A DNA stretch of 64,000 bases from Cheilinus undulatus (taxonomy: Eukaryota; Chordata; Actinopteri; Labriformes; Labridae), in assembly GCF_018320785.1 (NCBI RefSeq), contig NC_054886.1, positions 32,223,732 to 32,287,731 on the forward strand, read 5' to 3'. The notes below the pieces were generated by a model. That model saw nothing but the letters and a program-made list of their open reading frames with translations, made no database searches and had not been told where the DNA came from. Of the stretch, positions 22,201 through 33,759 are shown in pieces. The position numbers were made by a program, and so were the translations under genes. Each line of letters opens with the position of its first letter. Positions within the stretch are counted from its first letter, which is position 1.

Positions 22201-25200
22201 GCAACAAGTTTCTCTCTGGAGCCAACGTGGAGGACCAGTTTCCTTCAGGAGCCAAGATGGAGAACCAGGTCCTGGTTGGGACCAAAATGGAAACCCTACT
22301 CCTTCCTGGAGCTAAGATGGCGGACCATGTTTTCTCAGGAGTAAAGACAGAGGAACAGCTCTTCTTTGGAGCAAAAACAGACGACCAGTTCAACTCTGGA
22401 GCCAAGATGGCCGACCAGTGCCTCCGAGCCGTGCTGTGGCAGGACATGTCGGTGAACCTGGCGTCCACGCTGCTACATCAGCTCTCAGGTAACACAAATA
22501 TACAAACCGACACAAGAAGACAGCTTAAAACAAGGTGATATAACATTATATTACAGCGTGTTTAAAGTAGGGTTAGTAGAATGATGATTAGGTGAAGGCT
22601 GCCCCCTATTGGAGACTCCACGACACAGCAAAGCTAAGTAGACAGACCAACCAGTGGTATTTTTATTTATCTAAAACACATGCAATAATAAAACACAAAC
22701 TATGGTTCACATCTATATCAGCGGATCTCACCACAGGTAATTCTGACAAAGTCAAACACTCATGGAGGCGCCCCCTGGTGGGCAAGAAAAGTTTCCCATG
22801 CTGTGCCATACAAACCCAGACTTTACAATAGAAAATAAAAACATATCAGATGTTGAAACTGAGACATTTTATTGTTTTGAGAAAAATATCAGCTCATTTT
22901 GAATTTGATGGCCGCAACACATCTCAAAAAGTAGGGACGGGGCATGTTTACCATTGTGTAGCATCCCCCCTTCTTTTAACAACAGCCTGTAAATGTCTGG
23001 GAAGTGAGGAGACCAGTTACTGGAATTTTGGGAGAGGAATGTTGTCCCATCTTTGTCTGATGAAGGAGTCTAGCTGCTCAACAGTCCTGGGTCTTCTTTG
23101 CTGTAATTTTGCTTTTATGATGCTCAAGATGTTTCCTTTTGGTGAAAGGTCTGGACTGCAGGCAGGCCAGTTCAGCACCCAGACTCTTCTATTGTGAAGC
23201 CATGTTGTTGTGATGGATATGGTATGTGGTTAAGCATTGTCTTGCCGAAATAGTCAAGGCCTTTCCTGACAGAGAAGTTGTCTGGATGGGAGCATATGTT
23301 GCTCTAAAACCTCTTTCTACTTTTCAGCATTGATAGTTCCTTTCTAGATGTGTAAGCTGTCCACGCCATAGACACTAATGCAACCCCATACCATCAGAGA
23401 TGCAGGCTTTAGTGCTGAGCCAGGAGAACAAGCTGGATGCTCCCTCTCCTCTCTAGTGTGCAGGACAAGGTGTCCATCGTTTCTGAGAAGAATTTCAAAT
23501 TTTGATTCATGTGGCCACAGAACAGTTTTCCATTTTTCCTCAGTTCATTTTAAATGAGCTTTGGTCCAGAGAAGACTGCTGCATTTCTGGATCGTGTTCA
23601 CATGTGGTTTCTTCCTTGCATTTGTGAATGATACGGCCAACTGCGTTGACAGGAAATGATTTCTGGAAGAGTTCCCTAGCCCATCCATGATTTCCAGTAT
23701 AGAATCATGCCTGTTTTTTAATGCAGGGGCTCCTGAGGGCTCCAAAATCCCCATTATCCAATACTGACCCTTCAGTCTTGTCCCTTGCTCACAAAGATTT
23801 CTTCTGATTCTCTGAATCTTTTCATGATATTATAGACTGTGGATGGAGGGAGATTCAAAGTCTTCACAGTTTTACATTGAGGAACATTCCTCTGAATTTG
23901 CTCCACAATTTTCAGACTCAGTTTTTCACAGATTGGTGAACCTCTGTCCATCTTTACTTCTAAGAGACTCTGCCTGTCTTAAATGCCCCGTATATACCCA
24001 GTCATATTGCTGACCTGTTGCCAATTATCCTAATTAGTTGCAAACTGCTGCCCCAGCTGTTTTTCATTAGTACCACTTACTTTTCCAGCCTTTTGCTGCC
24101 CTGTCCCTACTTTTTTGAGATGTGTTGCTGCAATCAAATTCAAAATGTCTCAGTTTCGACATCAGATATGTCGTTTATGTTCTACTGTAAATAAAATACG
24201 GGTTTATGAGATTTGAAACTAACCAATATTTTACACAGTGCCCCAACTTTTGGGGAATTTGGGATGTTATATGATTAACTAAGCTTGCTTTTTAACACTG
24301 AGCACACTTAGCACTTATATATTAAACTGTCCTTAATTTTGTAGACTTCATCCTGGCAGCGGTATGAGGAGAATGTAAACACCACTGAAGCTCAGTCCTA
24401 GCTTTAATTGTCTTATTTTGGCAGTTTAAGTCATGTCCCTGTGCAGTCTAAGGGTCCAAAATAACAAAATCTTACAATATAAACAAATATTTCTGTTTCC
24501 TGCAGTTGTCAGGTGGTGTTAACGTGCATAGTTTTAAAGGAGATGGAATATATGAAATGCGTGGTGCTGTAGCTCCGTGTAGTGGTCAGTGCTAGCTGTT
24601 ATAAGGTTTTCATGGCTCCAGGCCTCGGTGTGGTCATGTGACTGACAGCTGAAGCAGCTAAAGAATGCAACAGAGCATCTTTAGTCATAAATGACAGCAG
24701 AATGGTGAGAAGATAGAGATGTGTCGTCCTTATTCATATGAAGTCAGTGATGCTTCTATCATGCTATGAATCATTTCTAGGAATAGTTTTGGTGCAAATT
24801 TGAGACATCAGTGAAAAAATGTTGATAGATCTAAGAGTCCACCTGTTTTTTTCTAACCTGTGTTTCTGCAGAGCGGGTCAGTAAATCCAACAACCGTCTG
24901 GTTGAGAGGATGACTCCCCCCCTCAGGAGCAGGTGACGTCTTCCTTCATATCCTTCGTCAGTGATGCTTCAACCTCTGACCTGCCCGCTCTAAACTCTAA
25001 ACTATACGTTATTTCTGTCTCCCTTTAGTCCTGTTGTAAGGATGAATGTGGATCCACTCCGCTCCTCTCCTCTCCTGATCTCACAGGAACCTCCGCATGG
25101 TAATGAAATACGCGCACAAAACGACACCCAGATCCAGTAGGTGTAGCGTGAGCACCTAAATAAACAGCGTGACAGTGTTTAGATGAAAACACAGCAGCAC

Positions 25201-28200
25201 TCGGAGAGGAGTCAGCTGCTCCTGCTCTGCTTGAGGAGGCGTAGATCTCTGAATGTTGATCAGTGTCTCTGGGGAGAGTTACTGTGATCACACTCTGAGT
25301 CAGAGCCGATCGCTGATCTGTTCTCAGAGAAACGTACGATAATGATGCTGACAGGAACTGAAGGTCACTGATCCAGTTAAAGAGCAGATGATGATGCTGT
25401 GCTAATGCTGGGAACAGCAGCTGTGTTCGAGCTTGGAACACTTCCTTTCTTGGATTTGATCAATTATTTCACCTAAAACTCTGAAAAAATGCAATGTTCA
25501 CATAGGTTTCAATAATTCTCCCCTGTAATTGCCTCAATAGCGCCACCTTTCATGCTTTTAAGAAACACTGTCGAAAGGCAGTTTTACTTAGATTTATGAA
25601 ATTTGGCGTGTAGATGCAGCTTGGAGAGATCTACAAAAAACCCACTGAGACCATGTTTCTATCTCCAGCAGGAAGTCTGCAGTTTTGAATTAATTAGCCA
25701 AAATTGGGGCGTTTTGAACCATTTCCAGGATTCATACTCGATCTACCTAGTCTGAGGGATTTCATCCGATCATCTTGTACTTTGGCACAGAGCTAGGAGA
25801 GGGATTGATGATAAAAAACTCTTTGGGATTATTACATTAATATTAAGGCGTGGCTGTGGCAAGCTCCTGAATTTGCATATTGTTTAACAAACAGGAAGTA
25901 GTTTATTACTCAGCTGTGCGTAGTCCAGTGGGACTCAAACTTCCTGTGTTTATGAAAGGTCCATACCTGCTCACAGTCATGTGCTTAGTTTAAGCATACA
26001 TCATAGCGCCTCCCTGTGGTGACAGGAAATGTCAAGGGTTCGCGGTGCAGGCTGCTGTTTCAAGACAATCCAAAGAATCTGAAATAGGAATGGACAATAA
26101 ATCAAGCAATATGGCCAGCTGAAATTAACAAATCGCACAAGTTGCGATATTTCTTTATCTGAAATCTGCCAAAATACCAGTTTAATTCAGCAGAGACTTT
26201 ACGCACATCATTCAAACATTCGAGTGTCAATTTTTTTGGAATGGTACAAAAATCCTCCTTTTTCGTGTTTTATGAATGTGACAGAAAAATGAAAATCCCC
26301 TTCACAAAAAGCATTGATATCAAATTTGCAACATGAGCAAAAATTATCGTTCTGCCCGAGTTCATTCTGTCTAATACTGAAGCTTAGTGCTAGTTTATGG
26401 AAGTCACACCCCTAGCCGTGATCAGCTGATACCAATTATTGTCTCCCAGCTCCTTGCCATATATTTGCCATGTTTTTGTCACTTTTTGCCATGTTTTTGT
26501 CACTTTTTTGCCATATTTTTGTCATATATTTGCCATGTTTTTGCCTCTTTTTGCCACATATTTGCCATATTTTTGTCACTTTTTGCCATATTTTTGCCAC
26601 TTTTTGCCATGTTTATGTTACTTTTTGCCATATTTTTGCCATATATTTGCCATATTTTTGCCTCTTTTTGCCACATTTCTGTCACTTACTGACATATTTT
26701 TCTATATTTTTACTGCTTTCTGATATATTTTTACCACTTTCTGCCATCTCTTTGCCATATTTTTGCCACTTTTTGCCATATTTTGTAACTCTTTGCCACA
26801 TTTCTGTCACTTTTGCCATATATTTGCCATATTTTTGCCACTCTATGCCACATTGCTGTCTCTTTTTGCCATATTTTGTAACTCTTTGCCACATGTCTGT
26901 CACTTTTGCCATATATTCGCCATATTTCCTCCACTCTTTGCCATATTTTTGCTACTTTTATTCCTCTTTTTGTCACTTTTTGCCATATTTTTGCCACTCT
27001 TTGCCATGTTTTCACCACTTTTTACCATGTTTTTGTAACTTTTTGCCAATTTTTTTCACCTTTTGCCATATATTTGCCATATTTTTGTCACTTTGCCATA
27101 TTTTTGCCACTTTTTTGCCTCATTTTAGAACTTTTTTGCCATTTTTTTGCCACCCTTTGCCATGTTTTTACCACTTTTTACAATGTTTTTGTAACTTTAT
27201 GACACTTTTTTTTTTTTACCTTTTGCCATATTGCTGTCTCTTTTTGCCTTTTTTTGGTCACTCTGCCATACAGCAGCTTATAGATCTTCAGAAAATCACA
27301 GCTCTTTATTTGGTTAGGCGGTGTATTTAAATATGATGTACTTCTCACTAATTGCTGCTTGAATCAATGCTGATGCATCACACTGCTGCTGCTGGAAGCT
27401 TTATCTCCTCCACCCAAGCCTCCTCCTTTATAGCTTAAAGCTTGCTCCACCCTTATTCAGATTCATGCTACTATGGATTCATTTATTCTGAAATATTGTC
27501 ATTGTATTAGGTACACATTTTCATAAATGTATCAATCCGTATGGAGGTTTCTAACCATGTGCTCCCTGGAATCAGACGGGTTTGTCATTATTATTGTTTG
27601 CCACGGTAGCACATGGCAGCCCTGGCATCTGAAGCACACACACAACACACCTTCTAGATAATTCTCCCTCTGAACAGGAGGCAGAGATGCTCCACAGACG
27701 CCATAGTCAGTCGTTTCACTTCCTCTTGTCACAGCCCTAAAAAGCACCATCAACACACCAGATTTTACAATCACAATAACTAATTAGATGTGTTATTTAA
27801 ACTGGATTGCAGCGTGTTCATGTTAAAGGTAATCTACTGGAACATTGAATCAGCTGTACTCTCATGGCTGCTGTAGCACAATGATCAATGATGATTATTG
27901 TGTTGCAGAAAAAGGCTGAATTCATTAAATCTGTGCCGTCATCTGTTTGAACCTGATTTCAGTTTGTTCCATTAGGGTCTTTTAAATTTTCCCTCAGGTG
28001 ACTGTACATCCTGCTCTGACGTTCCTAAATGAACACCTTTCCTGAATATGCGAAGGGTTTTAAAATGCTCTTTTAACTAGTTTTATTATGTTTAATGATG
28101 TATTTACTGTTATGGATTTATGCCTCGCCCCTTTGGATTAATTCTAAAGATTATGCTGAGTGAACATACTGAGCACAAACACAGTCACACAGAAGTGTGT

Positions 28201-29512
28201 GAGTAATAACCTCCAGAGGGACGCATCATTAGAAGATTTCTCAGCATACAGAAGAAAAAACATGGAGGCAGAAGATTCATGTCATGAATTTCAGAACAGA
28301 AAAACAAAAATCTATCTTTTTTTTTCTCCTCACAGAAACCAAAACCAGCCTCAGCAGAGATCAAACCACAGGTTGCTCTTACTTCTACAGGTAAACATTT
28401 ATACTGCTGGAATTTTAAAGATCCTGTCTGACAAACGAGACTCTGGGCCTCAAAGCCTTGTCTTAGTTTTAGCCTGAACTTCAATAGCATCAAACAGGAA
28501 ATAATACTCTAGTCCACTAATGTCTTTGTAGTGTACACAGTAGTGTAGCTTAGATAGCTTGAAATCTTATCAGACATCTGTGATGAAGTGTAAAACAGTT
28601 TATTCCATGGAAACTTCTGACTGCAGCAGAAGTGCTGAATGGGCTAATGCTAACACTAGCAAACACTGGTGTCATGGTTTGACCTCCTGAGATCCTGCAT
28701 GCACATATGAGGACATTACAGTCTGGCTTTCCTACATAGTCATAATTTATACTTTCATAATTTTAGACATAATTCACTGGAATGTCCAATGAAGTTTAAA
28801 TAATTCACTGGGATTACTGGGAGAATTAGCTATGACATTTTCAGGAATTTTCATGGATAGTTTTGGGAATATAACCTGGAAATTCTCATTTATTTTCATG
28901 GGAATATTTTTGAGAGCTTTATTGGAATTTTTGTAGTATTTCATAGGAATTTTTGAGGGAGTTTGGAAATTTGTCAGCATTTTTCTGGAAGTTTTTTGTG
29001 GAATTTGCTGTGAAATTTTGGAACATTTGCATGAAAAACTAGCAAATTCCACACATTTTTGTGTAAATTTGAATCTATTTGTAAAATTTGTGGATTGTAT
29101 TTGATTTTTTGGGGGGAGAGAATTTGCTTTGAAATTGTTAGGTACTGTCTAGGAACCTTGGAAACTTATTTTTAATTTTGGGAACTTGATTGGAAACAGG
29201 GAGGCGGGTGTTCTTTGAGAGTTCTAGAATTTTGTGGAAATTTCAGGGATTTTGTTTGAACATTTGGGGGAATTATCCATCATTTTCATGTAGCCTTGGG
29301 GAACATTTTTTTAGAATAAATTTTTGAAATTTTCAAGAGTTTTCATGGAAATTTTGGAATTTATATCAGGTAAATATGTGCATGAAAATTTAGGGCATTT
29401 TTTTGGGAATGTTTTGGGGAAGTTAAGAGAACTTTTCTAGCGCTTTTGTGTAAATTTTGGAAAATGTTTTCACATTTTGGGTTTTTTTAGATTTTGGTTT
29501 TTTTTATTTTGT

Positions 29513-29543
<31 letters not shown>

Positions 29544-31556
29544 GGTCTTTTAAATTTTACAGGTATTCTCCAGGAAACTTGTAAAAAAAAAAAAATTTAA
29601 TTTGGGGAATTTGATTGGGAATTGGGGGGTGGGGGGCTTTGAGTTTTCTAGAATTACAGAGAATTTGTTTGACGTTTCGGGGAATTTTCCATCATTTTCA
29701 TGGAACTTTGGGAATATATTTGTATGTTTAGGGAATTAACTTTATTAATTTACTAAGAATTTAAAGGGATTTTTTAAATCAGCATTTTAGAAGGAATTTT
29801 TTAAGGAAATCTCAATTAAAATTTAGGCTTGATGATAAAGTTTCACTGAAACATTTGAGGAATATTCAAAGAATAAAGAATTTTTGGGGAAATTTGGGGA
29901 TTTAACAATTTTTCACAGAAAGTTTAAGTAGTTTCTTTGAAATTTTGTAGAATTTTTGGTTGACACTGGACACCTTTTTTTTAAAAACGACTTCCTGTTC
30001 AAAAGCAAGGCTGAGCTTTTAAACTTATCAGATTCCAAATAAGAGGAATTGAAAAAACCTAAAGCTTAGGTCTCAGGAGGTTAAAAATGTGACCTTTTTT
30101 ATTATTGTCTTCTTAGTGATGAGAACAGCGAGAGTACGAACAAATGTGCTAAACTAAAAAGTCAAGTAAAAATATCTCAGATGTTGTACGTTTGTGAGTT
30201 GATGTGATTGGTTCCTTTAAAACTCAGACTGAAACGCTCCCTCCATTGCCTCCAGGTGTCACGTTTGTGGGTTCGAGACGGACAAGTGCCCGCTCTTCCA
30301 GAGTCACATGACCGAACATCGCCAATGGGAGCAGGGCTCCTTCTCGCTGCATTGCTGCATGTGTGACCACGCGACCAATCAGGAGTCAGAGATGAGGGCT
30401 CACGTCAACACGCACATACACGGGAACACGGAGGCCAGCAGAGAGATGAGGTGAGCTTAGTGAGCTGTGTTTGAGTTCAGATTTGATATTTGAGGATTCA
30501 AATATTCAGACAAGATAATTGGCTGGAGTTTGGGGTTTGCAATCAAACCAATCATGGATTTGGATTTGGGGCAATAAAGTTGACCAACTTTATAGGAATG
30601 TTGGTGCTTGGGGGTGATAAGTACAATGCAACCACCTGTCAGTCAAATTAACCACACCCTTAATTGTGCAAAATTATTTGTTACTATTAAGCTTTATATT
30701 TAAAAAAAATACTAACAAGTTAGAAAAAAATATATAAGAAAAAAAATCTATGTTTTATCATGAGACCTAAAGGGAGGTGACTCCTTCCTGCATTCAGCCT
30801 CCAGTGGAGGCTGGAGGAACTGCAGTCGTCCTCTCTTCAGTCTTAACAGTGGAGGTTTTTCTGGCTGTGTTTCTGAGCCTCCTGTCTGTGTGGTATTAAC
30901 CCGTCCTTCCCCTCCTGACTCCCAGATGCCCCGTCACACCTCCCGCCGCCACCCCCGGCATCACTCTGTCAGTTTCCAAGGCAACCCAGCCGGAGAATAG
31001 CACCTCGGAGCATCGCTGCCGCATCTGCCAGAGGTCGTTTCCAGGGCAACAGGAGCTGCTGGTTCACTTCCAGGGTCATCGCCAAGGCAACCAGTACCGG
31101 TGCGACCGGTGCGGCCACCTGACGCGGACAGCCAACAAGCTGGTGGAGCATGTGCGCGTGCACACGGGCGAGCGCCCGTTCACCTGCGAGCTGTGCCCGT
31201 ACAGCGCCAAGAGACGGGACAGTCTGAGGCTACACTGCAAGGTCAAACACCCCGCAGACGTGCACACGCACCGCTCCTACGTGCACGGAGACAATCAGCG
31301 AGCGCACAAACACCTGCAGCGGCTGCACACGCCGCCACACACTCTCACTGCTGCTCCCTCCTCCTCCTCCTCGCTTCCTGCTCTTCATCCCTCGCTCTCT
31401 GACCGCGCAGGGTGGAGGGATCTGTCTCCTCTCCTCCCCATCACCACGCTCATTACTCTGAAACCACGCTCTCCTTCATCCTCCGCCTCCTCCTCTTCGT
31501 CTTCCTCTAACAAACACTCCTTCCTCCATTACCTTGGCTTGACCACGTCTTTGTAG
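14447..31556 (+). CDS. znf827: ZNF827-like C2H2 zinc-finger protein
   Basis: Exons: 14447-14537 (tentative first coding exon), 18067-18267 (start uncertain), 18908-19132, 21757-22488, 24872-24932, 25029-25099, 28336-28390, 30256-30450, 30926-31556 (stop TAG). Phases join throughout (2262 nt, 753 aa). Repeated [15 protein letters not shown] segments, a [10 protein letters not shown] motif and a [12 protein letters not shown] finger identify it with ZNF827. That protein is a chromatin/telomere factor that in mammals recruits NuRD. Five C2H2 fingers are present: two in exon 30256-30450, and three in the last exon with one canonical HTGERPF linker. The N-terminal finger cluster and RRK motif of ZNF827 are not found, so this is either a short isoform from the CpG-rich promoter or a shortened gene. 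A His-rich and Ser-rich tail follows the fingers. Exons from 18,908 on are well supported; the first two are inference. Confidence 0.75.
15121..17770. other. Very AT-rich intron with TA and TTA microsatellites
   Basis: No exon recognised. It contains (TA)n at about 16,222-16,265 running straight into (TTA)n to about 16,300, and a short LINE-like fragment near 16,750-16,800 (GGGACCTAGGATCGAACCCTGAGGGACCCC). The composition contrasts sharply with the neighbouring CpG-rich block. Confidence 0.6.
17590..17960. repeat. CT-rich polypyrimidine tract
   Basis: Long pyrimidine run with (CTC)n at about 17,935-17,957, directly upstream of the first well-placed ZNF827-like exon. It produces artificial Ser/Leu/Pro frames. 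Confidence 0.7.
18067..18267 (+). other. znf827: ZNF827-like exon with first KMASDLL module
   Basis: It encodes a Thr/Ala/His-rich stretch ending [18 protein letters not shown], leaving one G (phase 1) before donor GTACCG. The acceptor chosen (CCTCCCTCTGATGCAG, ending 18,066) fits phase 1 from 14,537. The frame is open further upstream to about 17,970, so the true exon could be longer. Confidence 0.6.
18436..18800 (-). mobile_element. Tc1-like transposase fragment
   Basis: The reverse strand reads like a Tc1 transposase centre ([16 protein letters not shown] near 18,530-18,560, then [12 protein letters not shown]). It is truncated on both sides and lies within an intron. Confidence 0.65.
18908..19132 (+). 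other. znf827: ZNF827-like exon with second module
   Basis: Phase 1-1 exon. It starts with [11 protein letters not shown], is rich in Glu, Pro and Arg, and ends [13 protein letters not shown] before donor GTATGG. Symmetric, so it can be skipped or duplicated without frame loss. Confidence 0.75.
20355..20845. mobile_element. MITE with long inverted repeats
   Basis: The ends are TATGGAGCTATTAGTGTTGC and its inverse TATGGAGCTATTATTGTTGC. The pairing continues for about 70 bp through GCAAATG(T/C)GTACAAAG units. 491 bp, non-coding. Confidence 0.75.
21757..22488 (+). other. znf827: ZNF827-like exon with decapeptide repeat
   Basis: A 732-nt phase 1-1 exon. It opens [19 protein letters not shown], contains about 17 units of a 10-residue repeat, and ends [15 protein letters not shown]. 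It has the highest density of Lys, Asp, Glu and Met in the gene. The acceptor used is CCAATCACAG (ending 21,756), chosen because it restores the Glu found at the equivalent junctions. Confidence 0.75.
21903..22433 (+). repeat. 30-bp coding tandem repeat (decapeptide)
   Basis: The unit is K-(M/T/V)-x-(D/E)-(Q/x)-x-x-x-G-A. Lysines recur every 10 residues at codons 32, 42, 52, 62 and 72 counted from the Met at 21,810; a 7-residue short unit follows. The 10-residue spacing then resumes at 89 and runs to 199, with one Lys replaced by Asn at 139. Units are diverged, so the array is old and kept in frame. Confidence 0.85.
22830..24265 (-). pseudogene. Decayed Tc1-like transposon
   Basis: Reading from 23,951 on the minus strand gives [20 protein letters not shown] and continues through [13 protein letters not shown] to a stop. 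This is the helix-turn-helix of the same family as the 32.0-kb copy. Later frames are broken. The internal inverted motif CACATCTCAAAAA(A)GTAGGGAC occurs near both ends. It lies in a ZNF827-like intron. Confidence 0.75.
24872..25099 (+). other. znf827: Two small ZNF827-like exons
   Basis: 24872-24932 encodes [14 protein letters not shown] and PPLRS; 25029-25099 encodes [20 protein letters not shown] and EPPH. Phases 1-2 and 2-1. They link the module exons to the finger exons; no known domain. Confidence 0.65.
25540..25900. repeat. Dispersed fish repeat
   Basis: Intronic, non-coding. Possibly a distant relative of 6,170-6,640. No termini recognised. Confidence 0.35.
26455..27255. repeat. TTTTTGCCATATTTTTGCCAC minisatellite
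   Basis: About 800 bp of units such as TTTGCCATATTTTTGCCACT, with a higher-order unit of about 105 bp near 26,770-26,920. Stop codons are rare, so frames stay open on both strands; none is a gene. It lies in a ZNF827-like intron. Confidence 0.85.
27260..28335. other. Intron without recognised features
   Basis: Unique-looking AT-rich sequence; nothing recognised. Confidence 0.4.
28740..29960. repeat. Degenerate GGAATTTT repeat with GT and poly-G tract
   Basis: Loose repeats of (G)GGAATTTTNGG. At about 29,508-29,545 a (GT)n run passes into an unbroken G run of about 19 bases, which could form G-quadruplex DNA and is prone to sequencing error. Confidence 0.7.
30256..31556 (+). other. znf827: C2H2 zinc-finger exons
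   Basis: First exon: fingers CHVC-x12-HMTEH and CCMC-x12-HVNTH. Last exon: CRIC-x12-HFQGH, CDRC-x12-HVRVH, linker HTGERPF, then CELC-x12-HCKVKH. All have intact Cys and His ligands and are probably folded. After the last finger comes a His-rich stretch and a Ser-rich tail ending in HYLGLTTSL and a stop. Confidence 0.85.
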
Positions 31557-31960
31557 AAGCTTCTTTCATCCTTTCTTTGTGATTTTTCTCTCCTTCTTCT
31601 TCCTCCCTTCCTCTTCCTCCTCTTCTTCTTTTTCCTCCCCTCTCCTTTCCTCTATCATCCTCTCCTCTTTTTCTCTTTGTCCTCTACTTTTTTCTTTCTT
31701 TCTTTCTTTCTTACTTTCACTTTCTCCTCTTGACTCTCTTTTCTTCTCTTTCATTCTCATCAGTTCCTTGTCTCCTTACCTGGTGTCTCCTTTCTCCTCC
31801 TCTCCTTCTTCTCCCCTTTCCTTCCTTTGTTTCCTCTTTGCCCCTTTTAGTGATTTTCTCCTCCAGTCCTCCCCTTTCACCTCCTCCATTTTTCTTCTTT
31901 CCTCCATCCTGGTAATTTTTCTCTCCTTTCCTCCCATCCTTTGCCTTACTTATGTAATTA
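31557..31960. repeat. CT-rich 3' flank of the ZNF827-like gene
   Basis: Strongly pyrimidine-rich, with (CTTT)n at about 31,689-31,711; probably 3' UTR. The open frames on either strand are low-complexity artefacts. Confidence 0.6.
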
Positions 31961-31993
31961 TGATGAGGAACAAAAACAATGAGCAAAGAAAGA

Positions 31994-33756
31994 TTACAAC
32001 CTCAATTCCAAAAAAGTTGGGACGTGGTGTGAAATGTTACTAAAACACAATGTAATGATTGTCAAATCTCATAAACCCATATCTTAATCACAATAGAACA
32101 AAAAAAAAACATAACAGATGTTGAAACTGGAACATCTTACCATTTCATGAAGAATATTAGCTCATTTTGAATTTGATTGCAGCAACACATCTCAAAAAAG
32201 TAGGGACAGGACAGGAAGTAACTTCCTGTGTCATGGCGACAAGGCTGGAAAAGTAAGTAGTACTAATGAAAAACAGCCGGAGCAGCAGTTTGCAACTAAT
32301 TAGGATAATTGGCAACAGGTCAGCAATATGACTGGGTATATACGGGGCATTTAAGACAGGCAGAGTCTCTTAGAAGTAAAGATGGACAGAGGTTCACCAA
32401 ACTGTGAAAAACTGAGTCTGAAAATTGTGGAACAATTTCAGAAAAATGTTCCTCAACATAAAATTGTGAAGACTTTGAATCTCCCTCCATCTACAGTCCA
32501 TAATATCATCAAAAGATTCAGAGAATCAGGAAAAATCTCTGAGAGCAAGGGACAAGGCCGAAGGTCAGTATTGGATGCTGGTGATCTTGGGGCCTAAGGG
32601 GCCACTGCTTTAAAAAACAGGCATGATTAATTACTGGAAATCTCTGCATGGGCTCAGGAACACTTCCTGAAACCTTTGTCTGTCAACACAGTTCACCATG
32701 CCATCAACTAATGCAAGAAGAAGCCTCATGTGAACATGATCCAGAAATACTGCCATCTCTCTGGACCAAAGCTTACCCTAAAATAGACTGAGGCAACATG
32801 GAAAACTGTTCTATGGTCAGAAGAATCAAAATTTGAAATTCTTTTTGAAAACCACGGATGCTGTGTCCAGCAGACTAAAGAGGACAGGGAGCATCATCTT
32901 GTTCTCCTGGCTCGGTTCTAAAGCCTGCATCTCTGATGGTATGGGGTTGCATTAGTGCCTATGGCGCGGGCAGCTTACACATCTGTCCCTGGTTCGGTTC
33001 CCCATCTTTCTGGGCCTTTCTGTGCAGAGTTTGCATGTTCTCCCCATACATGCGTAGGTTCTCTCTGGGTACTCCGGCTTCCTCCCACCACCAAAAACAT
33101 GCTCGTTAGGTTAATTGGTGACTCTAAAATTGGCCGTAGGTGTGAATGTGAGTGTGCCTGGTTGTCTGTCTCTGTATGTATGTCCGCCCTGCGATTGACT
33201 GGCGACCAGTCCAGAGTGTACACCGCCTCCCGCCCAATGACAGCCCCCCGCAACCTCAAACGGGATGAACGGTATAGAAGATGGATGGAATGCTAAACCA
33301 CATACCACATCCATCACAACAACATGGCTTCACAGGACAAGACTAGCCTGTCTGCATTCCAGACCTTTCACCAATAGAAGACATTTGGAGCATCATACAA
33401 ATTAAAAAAACCTGGCAAAGAGAGGTAGCAGGTACAATGATACAACGTACCTCTCCCAAAACTCCAGCAACTGTTCTCCTCACATCCCAGATTTTACAGA
33501 CTGTTGTTAAAAGAAGATGGGATGCTACACAATGGTAAACATGGTGCTGTCCTAACTTTTTGAGATGTGTTTCCTCCATCAAACTCAAAATGAGCTGATA
33601 TCATTCATGAAAAGGTAAAATGTCTCAGTTTAACTTCTAATATGTTGTTTATGTTTAAGTGTGAATGCAATATGGGGTTATGAGATTTGACAATCATTGG
33701 CCTTTGGTTTTATTTACTTTTTACAAGTGTCCCAACCTTTTTGGAATTGTGGCAGT
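31994..33756 (+). pseudogene. Tc1-like transposon, decayed, with an internal L2-like insertion
   Basis: Ends read TACAACCTCAATTCCAAAAA and, inverted, TACTGCCACAATTCCAAAAA. The + strand at 32,382 begins [20 protein letters not shown], a Tc1-type DNA-binding region, which stops at 32,597. A DLSPIEDIW block, carrying the last Glu of the DDE triad, survives near 33,357-33,390. About 330 bp of L2-like sequence interrupts it. No intact transposase. Confidence 0.75.
32986..33293 (+). mobile_element. L2-like LINE/SINE 3' tail
   Basis: It contains GGCTTCCTCCCACCACCAAA, GACTGGCGACCAGTCCAGAG and a GATGGATGGA end, typical of L2-type tails in fish. It sits inside the Tc1-like copy and replaces part of it, when compared with the 22.8-24.3 kb copy. 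Confidence 0.65.
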
Positions 33757-33759
33757 AAT

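Noticed and set aside
22085..22468. 127-codon minus-strand frame
   Set aside because: Shadow of the decapeptide-repeat exon; the 30-bp period keeps the reverse frame open too.
25025..25441. 138-codon minus-strand frame
   Set aside because: It overlaps a phase-consistent ZNF827-like exon on the other strand; no domain or splice support.
26470..27330. 286-codon open frame
   Set aside because: It is entirely T-rich minisatellite; repeat units lack stop codons, so several frames on both strands stay open. The Phe/Cys/His-rich product is an artefact.
31579..32043. 154-codon frame and antisense frames after the ZNF827-like stop
   Set aside because: CT-rich low-complexity 3' flank; no splice sites or known domain.
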